The notes under the pieces were generated by a model. That model was not told where the DNA came from, did no database searches, and worked only from the letters and a program-made list of their open reading frames with translations. This document shows positions 57,128 through 64,000 of a stretch of 64,000 bases of DNA, in pieces. Within the stretch, counting starts at the first letter, position 1. Each line of letters opens with the position of its first letter. A program made the position numbers and the translations under genes. The DNA lies in NCBI RefSeq assembly GCF_022965805.1, contig NC_133105.1, forward strand, positions 31,934,447 through 31,998,446, written 5' to 3'. This stretch comes from Primulina eburnea. Its lineage: Eukaryota; Streptophyta; Magnoliopsida; Lamiales; Gesneriaceae.

Positions 57128-58213
57128 CTAATCTTTCCTATTGACATCTACCACTTTTTCCAAAATCCGCTTAATTTCTCGGTTAGACACTTCCACTTGA
57201 CCACTCGTCTGGGGATGATAAGGGGTAGATATCTTATGTGTGACACCATATTTTCTCAAAAGGTTTTCAATGAGTTTGTTGCAAAAATGAGTGCCACCAT
57301 CACTAATGATTGCTCGTGGAGTTCCGAATCGGTTAAAAATGTTTTTCTTTAAAAAATTTAGGACCACTTGAGCATCATTAGTGGCGTACGCTTCCGCCTC
57401 TACCCACTTAGACACATAATCCACAGCAACCAAGATGTATTTTTTCGTGAAAGAACTAGGAAATGGTCCCATGAATTCTATCCCCCACACATCAAAAACC
57501 TCACATTCAATGATATTATTTAACGGCATTTCATGACGGTTAGAGATGTTACCTGACCGCTGGCATTTATCACAATGTAGCACATAAGAACGAGCATCTT
57601 TGAAAAGAGTTGGCCAATAAAAGCCACATTCAAGTACCTTGGATGCCGTCCTTGTTGGTCCGAAGTGACCACCTACCTCACGGTTATGGCAATGGTTGAG
57701 AATTTGATAAAACTCTTCCTCCGCAACACACCGTCTTATCATGGCATCTGCACAAATTTTGAACAAAAACGGTTCCTCCCAAAAATAGTATTTCACGTCA
57801 GAAAATAATTTCTTTCGCTGGTGAAACGATAGGTTTGGTGGAGGTGTGCCTGTGACAAGAAAGTTAGCGAAGTTTGCATACCAAGGAAAATTTCTCACCT
57901 CAAAGATTTGCTCATCAGGGAACCAATCATTGATAGCACGATCGACAGAATAATCACAAATAAATTCTAATCTAGACAAGTGATCTGCTACCACATTCTC
58001 GACACCCTTCTTATCTCTTATTTCTAAATCAAATTCTTGTAACAATAAAATCCACCGAAGAAGGCGTGGCTTTGCATCTTTCTTAGCAAGCAAGTATTTA
58101 AGGGCAGAATGATCAGTGAATACAATTACTTTGGACAAAACAAGGTATGAATGAAATTTGTCAAGTACGAATACTACTGCAAGTAATTCCTTTTCAGTTG
58201 TTGCATAATTCAA
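57128..58213 (-). pseudogene. D RNase H end and integrase core
   Basis: Starts in RNase H ([38 protein letters not shown]). Integrase zinc finger: [12 protein letters not shown] then [10 protein letters not shown]. Catalytic core: the first acidic residue lies in [11 protein letters not shown], where the family normally has Asp (GIDFMG), here Glu; second Asp in IISDGGTHF; Glu in [11 protein letters not shown]. The frame ends at 57128 with VVDVNRKD and a stop. It is separated from the upstream pol by a stop at about 58214. Confidence 0.9.
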
Positions 58214-58705
58214 TTAAGCCTCATCTAAGGTCTTACTTGCATAGTAAATTGTCTGAAATACCTTGTTTCGCCGTTGGCCAAGTACGGCCCCCACTGCAGT
58301 GTCACTGGCGTCGCACATGATCTCGAAGGGCAAGTCCCAATCCGGTGTCACCAAGACAGGAGCCGTCACCAAGCGCTCCTTTAAATCCTCGTATGCCTGC
58401 AAACAGTTAGAATTAAAATCAAAGAGCATATCTTTCATAAGTAGAGAAGATAGAGGTTTGGCAATTTTAGAAAAATCTTTGATGAACCGCCGATAGAAAC
58501 CGGCGTGGCCTAAAAAACTTCTAACTCCCTTTACTGAGGCTGGTGGTGGTAGGTTCTTTATGACTTCAATTTTTGCTTTGTCCACCTCAATTCCTTGCTC
58601 CGAAATCTTGTGCCCTAAAACAATTCCCTCTTGTACCATGAAATGGCACTTTTCCCAATTGAGCACCAAGTTCGTCTCCTCGCATCTTCTCAACACGGAT
58701 CTCAA
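58214..58705 (-). pseudogene. D RT C-terminal part and RNase H start
   Basis: EKCHFMVQEGIVLGHKIS and VRSFLGHAGFYRRFIKDFSK at the end of RT, then MCDASDTAVGAVLGQ and YYASKTLDEA of RNase H, ending at an in-frame stop just before NYATTEKE. Confidence 0.88.
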
Positions 58706-58708
58706 ACT

Positions 58709-59236
58709 CTACAAGCACTCATCAAACGTTGCACCAAAGATAGAAAAATCATCCATAAATATTTCAAGAAAGGTTTCAATCATATCATGGAATATAGCAG
58801 TCATATAGCGCTGAAATGTAGCAGGTGCATTACAAAGACCAAAAGGCATTCGACGAAAAGCAAACGTGCCATAAGGACAAGTGAAAGTGGTTTTCTCTTG
58901 GTCCTCAGGTGCAATTGTGATTTGATTATACCCCGAATACCCATCTAGAAAACAATAAAATTCATGCCCCTCTAATCTCTCCAACATTTGATCAATAAAG
59001 GGAAGGGGAAAATGGTCCTTACGGGTGGCATCATTCAACTTCCTATAGTCAATACGCACTCTCCACCCCGTAACAGTTCTCGTGGGAATAAGTTCATTCT
59101 TTTCATTTGTGATCACCGTAATCCCACCTTTCTTAGGCACACATTGAACCGAACTTACCCAAGCACTATCGGAAATAGGATAGATAATTCCTGAATCGAG
59201 AAGCTTAATGGTTTCAGATTTTACTACCTCTTGCAT
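58709..59236 (-). pseudogene. D reverse transcriptase, main part
   Basis: LLDSGIIYPISDSAWVS, WRVRIDYRKLNDATRKDHFP, FLDGYSGYNQI, PFGLCNAPATFQRYM and the centre EIFMDDFSIFG (FMDD, as expected for Athila-type RT). Ends at a TAG at about 58709. Confidence 0.9.
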
Positions 59237-59248
59237 TTTTGGATTAAG

Positions 59249-59611
59249 TCATCTTTGAGGTTGCACGAGAGGTGAGTACTTCTCTTCCATCAAGATTTTA
59301 TGCATGCATATCGATGGACTGATTCCCTTGATGTCTGCCACCTTCCAAGCGAATGCCTTTTTGTGCTCTTTGAGAACTTGCAATAATTTGTCCTCCATAG
59401 CATCTGTCAAAGCAGCAGAAATAATGACAGGCAATGTGTTATTCTCACCTAGGAATACGTACTTTAAGTGCGGAGGTAAGGGTTTGAGCTCAAGCGTCGG
59501 TGGCTCCTCGATGCTCGACTTTGGAGGGATCAAATCTCTGCGTTCTCCTAGGTCCTCCAGTCGCATCTTCATTGGCTTTCTCCATGGATGGTTGGCATTG
59601 AGATGTGCCAC
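59249..59611 (-). pseudogene. D linker between protease and RT
   Basis: LELKPLPPHLKYVFLGENNTLPVIIS and KKAFAWKVADIKGISPSICMHKI, the conserved lead-in to Athila RT. Joined to neighbours only through frame breaks near 59245 and 59600. Confidence 0.85.
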
Positions 59612-60411
59612 AATTTCAGTTTTTCATCGTCCAATTCCTCTTCTCCCAACTCAGTAGTGATAGTGGCCTCCAAAGGGTCCCTAAAAGCATCCTGCACATA
59701 GTGAGAAACAAAAGAGTCAAAAGCATCAATTCTAAAACAGCTATCAGAATGTAGTGTGTGCTTAAGTGCATTAAAGACATCAAAAGTAATCTCCTCCTCG
59801 CCCACTCGCAATCTCAACTTCCCTTCTTGCACATCAATCAATGCCTTGCCAGTCGCAAGGAATGGTCTCCCCAAAATGAGAGGCATCACTGTATCCTCCT
59901 CCATGTCGAGCACTACAAAATCTGCGGGAAAAATGAATTTGTCCACTTTCACTAGCACATCCTCAATCACTCCGCGGGGGTACTTGACAGATCTGTCAGC
60001 CAGTTGCAAGGACATCCTCGTCGGCTTAGGCTCTCCCAACCCAAGTTTCCTAAACACAGAAAATGGCATCAGATTAATACTTGCACCAAGATCACATAAT
60101 GCTTTATGAAAAACAACATCACCAATCATGCAAGGAATAGAGAAACTCCCTGGGTCTTTTAGCTTCGGTGGGATTTTGTTTTGCACCAAAGCGGAGCAAT
60201 TTTCAGTTAAGTTCACTGTCATGTGATCCTCCAACTTCCTCTTATTAGCTAAAATATCCTTCAAAAATTTAGCGTAACTAGGTATTTGCATTAGAGCATC
60301 GGCAAAGGGAATATTGATATGCAACTTTTTAAACACCATCAAGAAACTTACCGAATTGTGCATCCAGTTTCGCCTTTTTAAGTGCTGCAGGGAAAGGAGG
60401 AGGTATAACAA
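59569..60411 (-). pseudogene. D gag end and protease
   Basis: FKKLHINIPFADALMQIPSY and KFLKDILANKRKL mark the gag-protease junction of Athila-like elements. Protease has ALCDLGASINLMPFSVF (D-L-G-A rather than D-T-G-A, common in this lineage), VLDMEEDTVMPLILGRPFLATG and DVQEGKLRLRVG. The first ~20 residues appear out of frame. The rest of gag is upstream, beyond the C3 insertion at 60452. Confidence 0.88.
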
Positions 60412-60451
60412 TTTTTGGTTGTGCAGTGGGTGCTAGTGTGGAGTTAGAAGA

Positions 60452-62528
60452 TGTTAGAGTAGGTGCACGTCGAGCCAAGTGTTGGCCGACTGTTCCCGAT
60501 GAAACTCTTTGTATTAAACGATCTTTATTTTAATAATATTTGAATTTATTAATTTGGCGCATCTTTATCTTTATACCCATGCGAGTTGCATAGATAAATT
60601 CCTTGAATATACAAATAGTAGAAAGAATATGAGATGCTCATATGATGAGTATCATGAAACTCATATTTGTAATACTGTATATTCTAAACGGTTCCTAGTC
60701 GATTCAGCCGCCACTAAGAAGGATATAGGCCGCTCGAGTTAGAGACTAGTATCTGCGATGTGAGTACCATGTTTCATTGGTAGGGGACATTGTGATGTCC
60801 GAGCATGCAGATAGGTGCTCCTTGTAGAGTGCACTGAACAACCCTCTATAAAGGACTTTCCAAGTGGTTCTCACTTATCGAGTGGAAAAGTCCTAGTTTA
60901 TGGTTGTACACCATTAGTCCTTATGACCCGGGACAACATTGAGACTCTATGTGCTAGCGTTTCACTTTGACTTGTTTACCGACTCTTATGGGGTCATCAG
61001 GTGGCAAGGTTGGGTGTTACGGCGAAACACATAGGAGTCGATGAATTGTAGCCGGGGATTCACCGCTTACCTACGGGTATGGATATCCTATGTGTTTTTC
61101 ATGTATGTGTGGGTTGAAATCTCTGATCAGAGTATGGTGGTAATTATGAAAGGGGTTTCATAGATTACACCATCGATGCAACCACAACATGACACATAGT
61201 ATCGATTCATTGACAACTCTCGATAAACCAATAGTTGTCGAATCGGTCGGGATATATGAGTTGAAGGGACCGTACTGTACGCTAACCATAATTGAATGGA
61301 TTCTTGCAGGCACTATCATGTGATACCTAGGGAATCACGTAAGCGATGCTGCTAGGCGTTTAACGTGATTGGTTGGGTACTATCAGACTTGAGTTCTGAC
61401 GTTCTTACTATCAAGGAGTTGATAAATAAGAATGGAGCAATTGGGGTATGCTCGAATAAGGACATGTTTAGTCCGAATCACATGGAGATGTGAACCCACG
61501 GCTAGTCGTATCAATGAACCATTGAGGGCCACACAAGTACTGGCTTTGTAAATCCCGATGAGAAGTAAAATAGTTCAATGTGTTGAACGGCTTATAAATG
61601 TGTTTATAAGCGTAAAGAAAAATAGAAGTATGACTTCTATGAGAGAAATATAAATTTTAATTTAAGGAAGTGTTCCTAGATTAAAATTTGGCCAAGTAAA
61701 TAATGTAGTTGAAAATTGTGATTTTCATAAACATTATTGGGGACTAAATTAAATTAATTCAAGTGTTGAATTAATTAAACACTAGTGGACCTAGTAGAGT
61801 CCAAATAATTAAAAATAATTCAAGTGTTGAATTAATAATATTGAGTCTTGTAGAGCTCAATTAAAATAATTATTTAACTAGTGGGACTTGAATAAATTCA
61901 AGTAGTATTTAATTAATCTCAAATGTGTTTGAGATAATTAAAATTTAGTCCATGGTTTTTAATGTGTTAAAAAACCATATAATATATGTGAGACATGCTA
62001 GGGTTTGCATGCTTGGGAGGTGAAGAGACTTTGAATACTTTTTAATAAAATAATGCATGGCATGGGGATCAACTTTTTCACTTTTCCCACACCCAAGTCT
62101 AGACTTCACTCCCTCATTCCACACTCACTTGGCCGAAACCTCTTTCAAAATTCTCTCCAATTTTTCTTCTCTCTTTTGTTCTTCAAGTGTTGGAGAATAA
62201 AAGTCCTCTCATTGAAAAATCTTCTTGCTTTTCTAGTGCAAAGCAAGAAGGGATTTACATAGCTTGTGGTGGGCTTGATTTTTGAACAAGGAGTGTTCAA
62301 GGAGGTAGCTTGTAGATCAACTCATCCATACAAGAGCTAAAGTGTTTACACTTTAGTTGGTGCCATTCATCAATCTCTTGAGATTGATAGGTAAATCTCT
62401 AAACATCCTATGTTTGATGTTGTTTTGTAAATATTGTGCAAAAACCATGGTGGCCGAAATTTCTTGTAGAAAATTAAAAATTTTTGACTTCCGTTGCGCT
62501 TCCGGCCACCGTAACCGGTCCGCTTTCA
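60452..62528 (+). repeat. C3 5' LTR
   Basis: 2,077 bp, TGTTAGAG to CCGCTTTCA, inserted in D. One copy only of the ~81-bp LTR repeat. Covarying stem-loops at 62221-62250, 62337-62356 and 62369-62388. The 3' LTR is outside the window; the presumed target duplicate GAAGA (60447-60451) cannot be tested. Confidence 0.92.
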
Positions 62529-64000
62529 AGTGGTATCCGAGCTATGGTTACGGTTTTTGTGTAATATTTGCATAATATTATGTTGAGATCGATTTCTAAC
62601 CGCTTGAGAATTTTTGTGCATAAAAATTACAAGGGCCGAAATTTTACAACAAAAAAAAAAAAAATGTTTCGGGCAGCTTGCTGCTGCCCGTGAAGTCTCG
62701 GGCTGCCCGAGAATTTCGGGCAGCATATGGGGCAGCCTTCTGGCTGCCCGGAAAATTCCAGTTTTTTAAATAAAAAAAAATATTTTTGTTGTTGCCGGAA
62801 TCCGGCGACGGAGCTCCGGCGACGGCGATGACGGCTAGGGTTTCCAAAAGTGTTTTGGACAATCTTAGTGTCATGAGCCTTGAGATGTTGGGCCATTGGA
62901 TGACCAACATAATTTGTGAAATTTAAATGGGCCAAAATATTTTTGGTGAAAAATGGTTTTTGGGCCCTTAAGTTTAAATTTACAATTGTTGCACATATTT
63001 TCTCATAAAATAAATAATTGAAGTAGGACTTTAATTATTTATAGTAAATTGTGATTTACAAGAAATTCGATTATAAATAAATTAATTTGAAAGTAGACAA
63101 AGGAGTTTGTATACTTTGTTAATTTAATTTATAATTGTGGCGGTTAGTGATTGGATCAAGATATATAATATCGGATCAATTAATTATAGTGATAATTAAT
63201 TGATGGTGTATGATATGTGATATTATGCATGAAGGATGATCAAAAGCCCAAGCCCAATTTGCTAGGTGTATGCTAGGATATTTGTGTTGAATGATTGTAA
63301 TAATTATCAATTTAAAGTGGGCTTGGTTTATGGCCCGTTCCCACCCCATGAGATGTATCCCTATGTGCCATGGATATTTAATTGTAAATATTAGAATAGT
63401 GGAAGATCAAGATTGGAAGATGGTGGCCTTGGTGATTATGAAGATCGAAGACATGTAATATTGGATGCTAATGTAATAATGTAGTTGCATTGCATCCCTT
63501 GTATTTACCCTAGGATTGGACCTAGTCCCGTGTTTAGCTCACACGGGCCATTAGCTTTGGGGCAATTGATCATCCTTGTACTGTTTTCTATTTATAATAT
63601 ATGCATGATATGTTATAAATAATGAGTATGTGCGTTATTATTATGATAATAACAAAGTTGCATGAATCCGGCAAACATACGATCAAACATGGCGAGCTTT
63701 TAAAATAAAATTAATGATGAGATCTTTCAAAATTAAAAACCCTCATTTTGAATAAGATTCAAAATTAATATCAAGTCCGAAAAGGGGAATTATAAATTTG
63801 TTTATAATTTCCTTGTCTTCCATCGACAATGGATGCATGATGAACGCTACCCGTACTCGGGGCTCGGCTCATATTATTGAGGGGGCCCTGGGTGCCGGAA
63901 AGCTGTGACATCCATGGACATAGTGATGTGAACTACGTGGAACTCCCATGATTTCGGCTCATATTATTGAGGGAACTCATGGCGACCGTCCATTAAGGTT
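62529..64000 (+). other. C3 internal leader to window edge
   Basis: Primer-binding site with one change (TGGTATCCGAGC, 62531-62542), then the GGGCAGC module cluster (62669-62750) and the conserved AT-rich leader with the 'CATATTATTG' block near 63871 and 63960. gag is not reached. Confidence 0.8.

Overview
This window is transposon-packed nuclear DNA from a flowering plant, most likely a dicot, although the species cannot be read from it. The evidence is Ty3/gypsy and Ty1/copia LTR retrotransposons primed by initiator-Met tRNA (TGGTATCAGAGC next to each 5' LTR), plant-type gag, pol and Athila-like genes, and 5-bp target duplications. No host gene, tRNA gene or rRNA gene was recognised. Dense nesting, solo LTRs and decayed coding regions suggest pericentromeric or similar heterochromatin (inference).

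Five LTR families are labelled here for convenience. A is a gag-only Ty3-type element with ~2.13 kb LTRs. B is a chromodomain-bearing, Tekay/Del-like Ty3 element with 1.8 kb LTRs. C is a copia element with ~2.15 kb LTRs whose integrase core is deleted. D is an Athila-like Ty3 element on the minus strand with an intact extra ORF after pol. E is a CRM/Reina-like chromovirus remnant on the minus strand. There is also a tandem array of integrase fragments on the minus strand.

Layout: 1-4947 is A1, with B1 (4948-7527) inserted in its 3' LTR and C1 (7528-13199) inserted in B1 gag; C1 stops at a 25-N gap (13200-13224). From 13225 to 42775 the backbone is the integrase array. It is interrupted by solo LTR A3 (13457-15549, 31943-32035), which holds element A2 (15550-31937), which holds full-length B2 (21714-29922). 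The array is interrupted again by solo LTR A4 (32175-34137, 39913-40067), which holds the rearranged E block (34138-39907). From 42800 to the end is D, interrupted by complete C2 (44884-54258) and by C3 (60452 onward, running off the window). Six nested insertions have matching 5-bp duplications: TCAAG, TAGTT, GTTGG, GAGAA, ATGTT and GTTTT. Bases 1-7527 and 16768-24292 are near-identical copies that share the same B-into-A insertion, so the block was duplicated after nesting or is a haplotype artefact of assembly.

The most unusual content is structural. The C LTR carries a string of short hairpins, and three of them near its 3' end keep pairing while their stems change sequence between copies C1, C2 and C3, which is covariation. 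All five LTR families carry clusters of short GC-rich inverted-repeat modules, and one 36-bp module is shared by the unrelated B and D lineages. In E the pol frame reads into the LTR and through such modules.
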